Assembly (NCBI GenBank): GCA_029260695.1
Contig: JAJDCT010000216.1
Coordinates: forward strand, 1-6,016
Direction: 5' to 3'
Length of the DNA: 6,016 nt
DNA from: Phycisphaeraceae bacterium
GTDB taxonomy: Bacteria; Planctomycetota; Phycisphaerae; Phycisphaerales; Phycisphaeraceae
Shown: positions 1 through 5,978 of the stretch, in pieces
Layout of the letters: every line of letters starts with the position of its first letter
Numbering within the stretch: the first letter of the stretch is position 1
Notes under the pieces: generated by a model
What the model was told of the DNA's origin: nothing
Databases searched by the model: none
Seen by the model: only the letters and a program-made list of their open reading frames with translations
Position numbers and translations under genes: made by a program

Positions 1-1197
1 AGCCTGCTGGCCGCCCCCTTGGTCCACGGCCGCGAGGCCATCGGTGTCGTCGAAGTGATCAACCCCACCAAGAAGAAACAATTCACCGACCGGGATCTGG
101 AACTACTCAAACTCTTCGCCAACCTCACCGCCTCCGCCGCACGCAATGTCCAGGCACTTGACCGCCTGACACGAGTGAACCTGACCCTCCGCGACGCCGC
201 ACCCCCGCCAACCGTCGTCGGCAACGCCCCGTCAATCCGGGCAGCACTCCGCCTGGCGCGCAAAGTCGCACCGACCCGCACCAGCGTCCTGCTCACAGGG
301 CAGACCGGGACCGGCAAAGAGGTTATGGCCCGGGCGCTGCACAGCCTCAGCCCCCGTCAAGACCGCCCCTTCGTCGCCGTCAACTGTGCCGCCCTAACCG
401 AAACCTTATTAGAGAGCGAGTTATTCGGGCATGAGAAGGGGGCCTTCACCGGCGCCAGCGATCAGCGGGCCGGGCGGTTCGAGTTGGCCGAAGGGGGCAC
501 TTTGTTCCTCGACGAGATCGGGGAGATGGGCCTGTCCAGCCAGTCGCGCCTGCTGCGTGTGCTTCAGGAGCGGGAGTTCGTGCGTGTCGGCGGGACCCAG
601 ACGATCCGGTGTGATGTCCGTGTGGTCGCCGCAACCAACCGCGACCTCAAGGCCGAATCCGCGCTTGGTCGGTTCCGAGAAGACCTGTACTACCGATTAA
701 ACGTCTTCCCCATCGAACTGCCGCCGCTGGCCGACCGCTTGGAAGATGTGCCCGCTCTAGCCTCGCATTTCCTGGAACAGCTAGGCCCTGAACTCGGGAT
801 CGAATCACTCGCCATCACCGACGAAGCCCTCGCCGCGATGTCGGCCTACCACTGGCCGGGCAACATCCGCGAATTGCGCAACGTCACCGAACGGGCGGCC
901 CTACTCAGCGATGGGCGGATCGGACTCAATGACCTGCCCAACGAGGTCACATCCGAAAATTCACACACGGATGTCCTGCCGTCCTGGCAACAGCCCGCAC
1001 CCAACGCCGTATCCGTCATGCCTCAGACCCCCGCCGGAACTAGTGGCTCTCGCCTCGCGAACCAGGAACGGGAACTGGTCCACCGTACTTTGATCCAGAC
1101 CGGCTGGAACCAGTCCGCAGCCGCACGCAAGCTCGGTGTTACCCGCGACGTGCTCCGTTACCGTGTGAAGAAGTACAACCTGGCCCCCCCGGCGTAA
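1..1197 (+). CDS. Sigma-54-dependent transcriptional activator (GAF / AAA+ / Fis-type HTH), 5' end outside the window
   Basis: This is a bacterial enhancer-binding protein, which uses ATP hydrolysis to remodel sigma-54 RNA polymerase at promoters. The frame is open from base 1, and the first codons read [21 protein letters not shown], the typical end of a GAF sensor domain (about 1-165). The TTG at 19 is therefore not a real start; the gene is cut by the window edge. The AAA+ domain spans about 211-945. It has Walker A GQTGTGKE (298-321), the sigma-54-contacting loop GAFTGA (439-456), Walker B GGTLFLDE (493-516), the arginine-finger region RFREDLYYR (670-696) and sensor [10 protein letters not shown] (853-876). 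A Pro/Ser-rich linker leads to a Fis-type helix-turn-helix (about 1105-1182, [12 protein letters not shown]...LRYRVKKY). All motifs needed for activity are intact. The missing N-terminus decides whether other domains (for example FHA or receiver) precede the GAF, so I give no symbol. The ligand and target promoters are unknown. The gene converges on the ATPase gene with a 3 bp gap. Confidence 0.95.
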   Translation, partial: SLLAAPLVHGREAIGVVEVINPTKKKQFTDRDLELLKLFANLTASAARNVQALDRLTRVNLTLRDAAPPPTVVGNAPSIRAALRLARKVAPTRTSVLLTGQTGTGKEVMARALHSLSPRQDRPFVAVNCAALTETLLESELFGHEKGAFTGASDQRAGRFELAEGGTLFLDEIGEMGLSSQSRLLRVLQEREFVRVGGTQTIRCDVRVVAATNRDLKAESALGRFREDLYYRLNVFPIELPPLADRLEDVPALASHFLEQLGPELGIESLAITDEALAAMSAYHWPGNIRELRNVTERAALLSDGRIGLNDLPNEVTSENSHTDVLPSWQQPAPNAVSVMPQTPAGTSGSRLANQERELVHRTLIQTGWNQSAAARKLGVTRDVLRYRVKKYNLAPPA

Positions 1198-1200
1198 GCG

Positions 1201-1992
1201 TTAAGACGCAAGCCCCTCGGTGAGCGCACCATCATGGAGCCAAAGACGTCGGTCCGCGGCGGCGGCGATCTGCTGATCGTGTGTGACCATCACGATGGTT
1301 TGGCCCTGTTGATGCAATTCGGTAATCAATGCCATGATTTGCTTGCCGGTTTCTGTATCCAGGTTCCCGGTGGGTTCATCTGCCAGCAGCACGTCCGGTT
1401 CGTTCACCAACGCCCTTGCGATAGCGACACGTTGGCGTTCCCCGCCGGAGAGTTTGCTGGGCCGGTGCTTCATCCGTTCGCCCAACCCGACCCGTTTAAG
1501 TAACTCGATTGCACGTCTCTTCGCCTCGCCACGTCGCGCCGGCCAACCCAGGATCGACGAACGGATCATCGCCCCGGTCAACACGTTCTCTAACGCGGTC
1601 ATCTCCGGCAGCAGGTGGTAGCTCTGGAAGACAAACCCGACATGGCGGTTGCGGTACCGGTCGATCGCAGCACCGGGGAGCTTAAAAATGTCCCGCCTAT
1701 CGAACGTGACCGAACCCCGTTCCGGCCGATCCAGCCCGCCGATCAGGTGTAGCAGTGTGCTCTTTCCCGAGCCCGACGAGCCCAGTACCGCGACCCACTC
1801 GCCTTGCCCCACCGTGATGTCCACACCACGCAACACATGCAGGTCCTGCCCGCCGATGTGGTAATGTTTGTGCAGATCGGTGACGGTGAGCAAAGGGGGC
1901 CCGGGGGTCTGGGGTCTGGGGTCTAAGGTCTGGGGCCCAGAACTCCCTGAGTTTGTTGAAATCGTATCATTCATAGCACCACCCATACCCAT
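1201..1992 (-). CDS. lolD: ABC transporter ATP-binding protein, LolD/MacB type (lipoprotein release)
   Basis: This is the cytoplasmic ATPase that would drive the adjacent permease, probably in releasing lipoproteins from the inner membrane. Counting from the ATG at 1992 (263 residues), the ABC core runs from about residue 34. It shows Walker A GSSGSGKST (71-79), the Q-loop FVFQSYHLLPE (Q123), the signature LSGGERQRVAIARAL (181-195), Walker B VLLADEPTGNLD (201-212) and the H-loop VMVTHD (H238). This set, including GNLD and FQSYHLLP, is characteristic of the LolD/FtsE/MacB group. The ATG at 1992 overlaps the permease TGA by one base (TGATG), and an AAGG lies about 10 bases upstream, which favours this start. 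A GTG at 1995 and ATGs at 1986 and 1974 are alternatives. The first ~33 residues are not ABC sequence; part of them (PQTLDPRPQTPGP) is encoded by a heptanucleotide repeat. The ABC family is certain. The Lol substrate is inferred from subfamily and partner; a MacB-like exporter role is possible. Confidence 0.9.
   Translation of the reverse strand: MGMGGAMNDTISTNSGSSGPQTLDPRPQTPGPPLLTVTDLHKHYHIGGQDLHVLRGVDITVGQGEWVAVLGSSGSGKSTLLHLIGGLDRPERGSVTFDRRDIFKLPGAAIDRYRNRHVGFVFQSYHLLPEMTALENVLTGAMIRSSILGWPARRGEAKRRAIELLKRVGLGERMKHRPSKLSGGERQRVAIARALVNEPDVLLADEPTGNLDTETGKQIMALITELHQQGQTIVMVTHDQQIAAAADRRLWLHDGALTEGLAS
1896..1938. repeat. Heptanucleotide tandem repeat (GGGGTCT on the plus strand) inside the ATPase gene
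   Basis: Three perfect tandem copies of GGGGTCT (1904-1924) are followed by a degenerate AAGGTCT (1925-1931). The block is bounded on both sides by GGGGCCC (1896-1902 and 1932-1938). It lies in frame in the N-terminal coding region of the ATPase gene and is read on the minus strand as alternating PQT/DPR/PQT residues, because seven is not a multiple of three. It sits immediately before the start of the conserved ABC domain. Confidence 0.85.
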
Positions 1993-3635
1993 CACTCATA
2001 CCTTAGCGCCTCGACCGGGTCGAGCCGTGCTGCGAGGATCGCCGGGATCAGCGCCCCGATGACACTGGACAAGATCGCACCCAGCACGATGAACAAAGCG
2101 TCGTAGAACTTGACCTTGTCGGGGATACGGTCGAAGAAGTAGGTCTGGGGGTCCCACATCTTGAAGCTGATCGTGTGATTCAGTTTGTATGCGAGGTCTT
2201 CGACCTGGTCCAGGCTGATCCAAGCACCGATGACCCCTACGAGCAACAACAACATCGCCATAATCGCGGCACCGCGCAGTGTTTTACGCTTGGGGTACCC
2301 GATGGTCCCGCCGACGATCGCACCGATCAGCGCGCCGCCCGCTGCGCACCATGTGTAGTGTGCGCTTACGCCCAGGTGGTTCGCCAGCCAGTATTGGATC
2401 TCGTTGAGGTGCCAGACGACCGAGACCGCTAACGCCAGCCCCAGCAGCGATCCCACCACGCCGACCGCCAGCCCGTAGCCCAGGAACAGGCTCATCACCC
2501 CGGCCTGGCTGGCGCCGACCGCCCGCAGCACCCCGATGTCCCGCGTCTTTTCAAGCACCGTCATGTAGAAAGTCGTCGCCACCATCACCACCGCGACGAG
2601 GCTGATAATGATGAACAGGAACGTCACCATGCCTTTTTCGTTTTTCACCGCGTTGATGATGTGCGAGTACAGCTGCTCCCAGGTGAGAACTCTTGGCGGG
2701 GTCATGTTCGGGTGTTTACTCGTAAACACATCGACCTGATCCTGGACGGCCGTGTGGACTTCGGCAAGGCTGTAACCATCCGCGCCCCGTATCAAGACTT
2801 CCGATACACGTGCCGGCCTGACCGACTTGCCCGGCAGCTCCTCGCCGCTCTCGGGGTCGAACACCTTGCTTTCTTTGCGATCCATATCAAGCATCTTCTG
2901 GAGCACGTCGATGCGTATGAACACCTGGCTCTGATCGACTTCCAGAAAACCCGACTTGAACTCATTGACAATGACCGCCTTGGCGTAGGCCGGCCCCAAC
3001 TCCGTCGGGGCACCGCGCTCTGTCAAGGGCAGCACGGTCAATGTGGCCTGCTGCTGCACAGCACTGTAACTAAAGTCGTATCCCCCCTGTGAATCCCGGT
3101 CGGCCCAGGGGTTGACCTCGACTCCGATCACCATCGCCGGATGATTGCCGGCCATCGGATCCAACCGGGTCGCCAGCGCCTTGAGATCGAATTCCGGGGG
3201 TATGGGGCTGGTCTGTGCACCATCGAGGCCGTAGCTTGCCAACATGTCTTGGGTAGACCATTGCAGGGTCTCTTCATATCGAACGATCTTCGAGAACCCC
3301 CCGGGCTCGATACCTATGACTTTTACCCCGACCGTCTGGCCGTGCAGATTGATAATCCCTAACGCGGTAACAACCGGGGAGGCCGCATCGACCTGAGGCA
3401 ATTCCTCGAGTTGGTCGATCATCTCTTCGTAATACGCAAACCCGGTCAGAGACCGTGACAGCACGATCACGTCACCGGTCAGCTGCTTTGCCGATGTCTG
3501 CAGCACGTCCAGGAACCCACCCATCACGCTGATGACGATGATGACCATCGCCGTGCACAGCATCACCGCCAACGCCGCAAACATCGGTCCGAGCTTGCGT
3601 CGCAGGTATTTCAGGATGAGTGTGAGTTTGTACAT
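1992..3635 (-). CDS. lolC: ABC transporter permease, LolC/LolE (FtsX/MacB) family
   Basis: This is an integral inner-membrane permease of the type that extracts lipoproteins using LolD. Residues are numbered from the upstream ATG at 3656 (554 residues). They show TM1 at about 24-49 (including VISVMGGF, typical of the family), a large periplasmic domain at about 50-340, TM2 at 343-367, the cytoplasmic coupling segment EKTRDIGVLRAVGAS (369-383) and TM3 at 386-414. Two extra hydrophobic segments follow (437-454 and 462-481), then the LolC-like MWDPQTYFFDRIP (500-512), the last TM (520-544) and the family C-terminus ARLDPVEALRYE. I prefer the ATG at 3635 (547 residues, MYKLTLILKYLRRK) because related permeases begin this way and the seven upstream residues (MRFLLFF) come from repeat DNA. 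Neither start has a Shine-Dalgarno match. The stop overlaps the ATPase start (TGATG). Only one permease is present, so it may act as a homodimer or pair with a subunit encoded elsewhere. The family is secure; the symbol is by analogy and could be lolE. Confidence 0.88.
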   Translation of the reverse strand: MYKLTLILKYLRRKLGPMFAALAVMLCTAMVIIVISVMGGFLDVLQTSAKQLTGDVIVLSRSLTGFAYYEEMIDQLEELPQVDAASPVVTALGIINLHGQTVGVKVIGIEPGGFSKIVRYEETLQWSTQDMLASYGLDGAQTSPIPPEFDLKALATRLDPMAGNHPAMVIGVEVNPWADRDSQGGYDFSYSAVQQQATLTVLPLTERGAPTELGPAYAKAVIVNEFKSGFLEVDQSQVFIRIDVLQKMLDMDRKESKVFDPESGEELPGKSVRPARVSEVLIRGADGYSLAEVHTAVQDQVDVFTSKHPNMTPPRVLTWEQLYSHIINAVKNEKGMVTFLFIIISLVAVVMVATTFYMTVLEKTRDIGVLRAVGASQAGVMSLFLGYGLAVGVVGSLLGLALAVSVVWHLNEIQYWLANHLGVSAHYTWCAAGGALIGAIVGGTIGYPKRKTLRGAAIMAMLLLLVGVIGAWISLDQVEDLAYKLNHTISFKMWDPQTYFFDRIPDKVKFYDALFIVLGAILSSVIGALIPAILAARLDPVEALRYE

Positions 3636-3638
3636 GAA

Positions 3639-3756
3639 GAAAAGCAGAAAACGCATGAAATTTTGAAACGCAGGAAATCAAAGCAGGAAAAGCAGGTCAA
3701 GCGTATCAACTCTCTGGATTTTCTGCTTTCCCAATTTCCTGCGTTTCCTGTTTTTC
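3639..3756. repeat. A/T-rich GAAAAGCAG/GAAACGCAG repeat cluster with a long imperfect inverted repeat
   Basis: This junction between lysS and the permease gene is conspicuously A-rich for its surroundings and is built from variants of a nine-base unit. On the plus strand these are GAAAAGCAG (3639-3647), GAAACGCAG (3665-3673) and GAAAAGCAG (3687-3695). In inverted orientation they are CTGCTTTC (3723-3730), CTGCGTTTC (3739-3747) and CTGTTTTTC (3748-3756). A perfect 14 bp inverted match, GAAACGCAGGAAAT (3665-3678) with 3734-3747, continues inward. Past a small internal loop, AAAGCAG (3680-3686) pairs with CTGCTTT (3723-3729). After a one-base bulge, AAAA (3688-3691) pairs with TTTT (3719-3722). 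In mRNA this could form a stem of about 25 bp. It covers the last codons of lysS and ends 9 bases before the upstream permease ATG. No T-run follows on the minus strand, so it does not look like an intrinsic terminator. Confidence 0.8.
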
Positions 3757-5337
3757 GATCGGCCGCATCAGCGGGAACAGGATCACGTCGCGGATGCTGC
3801 GCTGCCCTGTCAGGAGCATCACCAGCCGGTCGATCCCCAAGCCTAGCCCGCCGGCCGGGGGCATCCCGACGCGCAGCGCCTCAAGAAAATCTTCGTCCAG
3901 CGAACGGAACGTGCTTTCTTCATCATCCGCGCCGGCGAGCTGTTCCTTGAACTTCGACTCTTGGATATCCGGGTCGTTTAGCTCGGTGTACGCCGGGCCG
4001 ATCTCCATCTCGCCGATGAACAGATCCCACCGCTCGCACAGGTCGGGGTTGTCTCGGCGGGGCCTGGTCAGCGGGCTGATCACGCTTGGGTAATCCATCA
4101 CAAATGTCGGCTGAACGAGCCCGCCCTCCGCGGTCTCCTCGAACAGCTCGTTGACCACCAGCCAGTTGTCCATCCCTTTTTCTTTCAGGCCCAGCGAGCG
4201 AGCCTTCTCACGGACGCGCTCGAAGTCGGTCATCTCGAACCCGTTGGTGTTCTTAAAAAGCTCTGCATACGTCACGCGGGTAAATGGCTTGCTGTAGTCG
4301 ATTGCCGTGCCGTCCCACTCGATGATGCCGTCGTCCTTGATCGTGGTCGCTAAATGCCGGATCAGGGATTCGGTCAGCTCCATCATGGTCAGATAATCGC
4401 CGAAGGCCTGGTAAACCTCCATCGCGGTGAACTCGGGGTTGTGCGATCGGTCGACGCCCTCGTTACGGAAGTTGCGGTTGATCTCGTAGACGCGCGGCAG
4501 CCCGCCGACCATCAATCGCTTCAGATACAGCTCCGGCGCGATCCGAAGGAACAATGGGATATCCAACGCGTTGTGGTGTGTCCCGAACGGCCTGGCTGCA
4601 GCACCCCCGGCGATCGGCTGGAGCATCGGCGTCTCGACCTCCATGAACGTCCGCCCGTCCATGAACCTTCGTATTTCGCTGACGATCTTCGACCGCTGCT
4701 GGAACGTCTCGATCACCTCCGGGTTGGCGTACATGTCGACGTAACGCTTGCGGTAACGCTGCTCGGGGTCCTGCAAACCCTGGAACTTGTTCGGCGGAAG
4801 CGCCAAGCTTTTCGCAGCCACCGCGAACGCCGATATATCCACACCGGTTGCATCGTTATTCTCTTCGCCGCCGCTTCCCACCGCTTGCGGCGTCGCGGTC
4901 GCCCACACCGTGACCTCCCCCGTCTTGGTCTTTGCCAGGGGCCCCTGGGCGGTCACGATATCCGACAACTCCACCAGCTTGGCGACCTTGAACGCATCGG
5001 GACCGACCAGCTTCTTGCTCACCGCAAGTTGCAGGTCACCCGTGTGGTCGCGGAGGCTCATGAAGATCAGGTTGCCCATCACCCGGTGCTGCATCACCCG
5101 GCCGGCGATCTTCACCACCGGTCTTTGGTCATTTTCAGGGTTTTCTTTATGAGAGAGGTCGGCCTGCTCATTGTATTGAGCCTTGGCTTCGGTGAGGGGG
5201 GTCAGCCCATCGACCCGGCTACCGAACGGCTCGACGTTGAACTCGTCACGCATCCGATCCAGCCGGGTCCTGCGATCTGCCAGCAGGTCACGCGCCGAAC
5301 GCTGCGGGGCCTGGTCGTCCTGTTCGGGCTTGCTCAT
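3706..5337 (-). CDS. lysS: Lysyl-tRNA synthetase, class II
   Basis: This cytoplasmic enzyme charges tRNA-Lys with lysine using ATP. From the ATG at 5337 it has 543 residues, somewhat longer than the roughly 500 of bacterial LysS. The N-terminal OB-fold anticodon-binding domain (about 74-170) contains VKIAGRVMQHRVMGNLIFMSLRD. The catalytic domain has motif 1 (about 223-239, RRFMDGRTFMEVETPML), motif 2 (FRNEG 290-294, followed by HNPEFTAMEVY) and motif 3 (GLGLGIDRLVML, about 497-508, then IRDVILFPLMRP). The lysine-pocket residues equivalent to E. coli E240, E278 and Y280 are present. I chose this start because AGGA (5347-5350) lies nine bases upstream; the TTG at 5355 lies in a terminator T-tract. 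Oddities are an insert of about 22 residues after the OB fold, Pro448 where E. coli has Asn424, and a 15-residue tail after RPIE that is encoded in repeat DNA. It is the first gene of a probable lysS-permease-ATPase unit. Confidence 0.96.
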   Translation of the reverse strand: MSKPEQDDQAPQRSARDLLADRRTRLDRMRDEFNVEPFGSRVDGLTPLTEAKAQYNEQADLSHKENPENDQRPVVKIAGRVMQHRVMGNLIFMSLRDHTGDLQLAVSKKLVGPDAFKVAKLVELSDIVTAQGPLAKTKTGEVTVWATATPQAVGSGGEENNDATGVDISAFAVAAKSLALPPNKFQGLQDPEQRYRKRYVDMYANPEVIETFQQRSKIVSEIRRFMDGRTFMEVETPMLQPIAGGAAARPFGTHHNALDIPLFLRIAPELYLKRLMVGGLPRVYEINRNFRNEGVDRSHNPEFTAMEVYQAFGDYLTMMELTESLIRHLATTIKDDGIIEWDGTAIDYSKPFTRVTYAELFKNTNGFEMTDFERVREKARSLGLKEKGMDNWLVVNELFEETAEGGLVQPTFVMDYPSVISPLTRPRRDNPDLCERWDLFIGEMEIGPAYTELNDPDIQESKFKEQLAGADDEESTFRSLDEDFLEALRVGMPPAGGLGLGIDRLVMLLTGQRSIRDVILFPLMRPIEKQETQEIGKAENPES

Positions 5338-5346
5338 AAGGGGCAA

Positions 5347-5350
5347 TCCT
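5347..5350 (-). promoter_or_regulatory. Ribosome binding site of lysS
   Basis: AGGA on the minus strand lies nine bases before the ATG at 5337. It decides the start in favour of MSKPEQDD over the upstream in-frame TTG at 5355, which falls within the T-rich end of the rplS terminator. Confidence 0.6.
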
Positions 5351-5353
5351 ATC

Positions 5354-5389
5354 AAAGAAAACCCCGCCGGTCCTTGCCGGACGGCGGGG
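5354..5389 (-). terminator. Intrinsic (Rho-independent) terminator after rplS
   Basis: On the minus strand, CCCCGCCG (5382-5389) pairs perfectly with CGGCGGGG (5362-5369). Three further inner pairs form around a one-base bulge, closing a five-base loop. The stem is followed directly by TTTTCTTT (5361 to 5354). The opposite strand has no T-tract after the stem, so it acts in the rplS direction only. It sits about 50 bases after the rplS stop codon and ends just 16 bases before the lysS ATG. Confidence 0.9.
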
Positions 5390-5442
5390 CGGTTGAATTC
5401 CTGGTTTCTGATGTCCCGGCCAAGTCGACACCCTGGCGTGCG

Positions 5443-5895
5443 TTATTCGCTATCGGCGGCGGCATCCGCGGCGGCCTTCTCTTTGGCCTCTGACTCAGCG
5501 CGGGCGGCGTCGGCCTTGTCCTGCTGTTCGGTCAGCCAGCCCAAGCCGCGGTGGCGGTCACGCAGACGACGCTTCTTGCCCACCCGCTCACGCAGGTAGT
5601 ACAGCTTGCTCCGACGGGTGTGCCCGTGACGGACGATCTCGATCTTCGCCACCCTCGGTGAATTCACCGGGAACGTCCGCTCAACGCCCTCGTTGGCTAC
5701 GATACGCCGGACCGTGATCGTCTGTTCCAGGCCAGACCCCTGACGCTTGATGACCACGCCGGTGAACACCTGGATACGCTCTTTAGCGCCCTCAATGATC
5801 CGCACATGGACATCGATCGTGTCACCGATGCTGACCACAGGCCGACCGGTCTGGATCTGGGGCTGTTGGACCGCTTGCATTATCGCGTCGCTCAT
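5443..5895 (-). CDS. rplS: 50S ribosomal protein L19
   Basis: L19 is a structural protein of the large ribosomal subunit, at the interface with the small subunit. The 150-residue product contains the whole family core: GDTIDVHVRIIEGAKERIQVFTG (about 24-46), GVVIKRQGSGLEQTITVRRI (46-65), GVERTFPVNSPRVAKIEIVR (70-89) and the C-terminal RSKLYYLRERVGKKRRLR (95-112). The ATG at 5895 (MSDAIMQAV) is chosen because GGAAGG stands six bases upstream. An in-frame TTG at 5955 would add 20 residues without family similarity. The usual L19 is about 115 residues, so residues from about 118 form an extension. It is rich in Ala, Glu, Asp and Lys (QQDKADAARAESEAKEKAAA and on), probably a flexible or helical tail. 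The gene is preceded by its own promoter and followed by its own terminator. No trmD is visible upstream, although the window ends only 121 bases away. Confidence 0.97.
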   Translation of the reverse strand: MSDAIMQAVQQPQIQTGRPVVSIGDTIDVHVRIIEGAKERIQVFTGVVIKRQGSGLEQTITVRRIVANEGVERTFPVNSPRVAKIEIVRHGHTRRSKLYYLRERVGKKRRLRDRHRGLGWLTEQQDKADAARAESEAKEKAAADAAADSE

Positions 5896-5901
5896 GGCGA
5901 G

Positions 5902-5907
5902 CCTTCC
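5902..5907 (-). promoter_or_regulatory. Ribosome binding site of rplS
   Basis: GGAAGG on the minus strand, six bases before the ATG at 5895, is a strong Shine-Dalgarno sequence that fixes the L19 start. Its AAGG (5902-5905) is complementary to CCTT at 5914-5917 across an eight-base loop, so it could be weakly masked in the leader RNA. Confidence 0.8.
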
Positions 5908-5927
5908 GTCTATAAGGTTTGGCGGGG

Positions 5928-5948
5928 TGCCGTCTTGTATCCACGGCA
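5928..5948 (-). other. Small hairpin in the rplS leader
   Basis: In the predicted rplS leader RNA, TGCCGT (5943-5948) and ACGGCA (5928-5933) are perfectly complementary, giving a 6 bp stem with a nine-base loop. It is upstream of the ribosome binding site and has no T-run. A stem this short can occur by chance in GC-rich DNA, so a regulatory role is only a possibility. Confidence 0.35.
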
Positions 5949-5978
5949 GACCCAAGGGCCCACCGATCCGAGCCGAGC

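Noticed and set aside
1198..1209. Bidirectional terminator between the convergent genes
   Set aside because: The stem is only 4 bp and no T-run follows on either strand.
2661..3092. A 143-codon open frame on the plus strand opposite the permease
   Set aside because: It is a shadow of the permease coding sequence with no family features and no ribosome binding site.
3657..3720. Promoter for the permease (TTGACC or TTGATA as a -35 box)
   Set aside because: No acceptable -10 box follows at 16-18 bases; the candidates are TTTCCT-like or TGCTTT.
3639..3756. CRISPR array or insertion sequence at the lysS/permease junction
   Set aside because: The units are only about nine bases, irregularly spaced and in both orientations; there are no spacers, transposase or target duplications.
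5338..5355. A longer LysRS starting at the TTG at 5355
   Set aside because: That codon lies in the terminator T-tract and has no ribosome binding site; the ATG at 5337 has AGGA at suitable spacing.
5338..5356. TAGGAT as a -10 box for lysS
   Set aside because: There is no -35 match at the right distance, and it would start the RNA almost at the ATG, losing the ribosome binding site.
4354..5493. A 379-codon open frame on the plus strand opposite lysS
   Set aside because: It is antisense to a fully conserved LysRS, has no recognisable domains, and its His/Arg/Leu-rich composition is what a GC-rich complement produces.
5896..5955. A longer L19 starting at the TTG at 5955
   Set aside because: The 20 added residues do not resemble L19, and the strong GGAAGG lies inside this extension, correctly spaced for the ATG at 5895.
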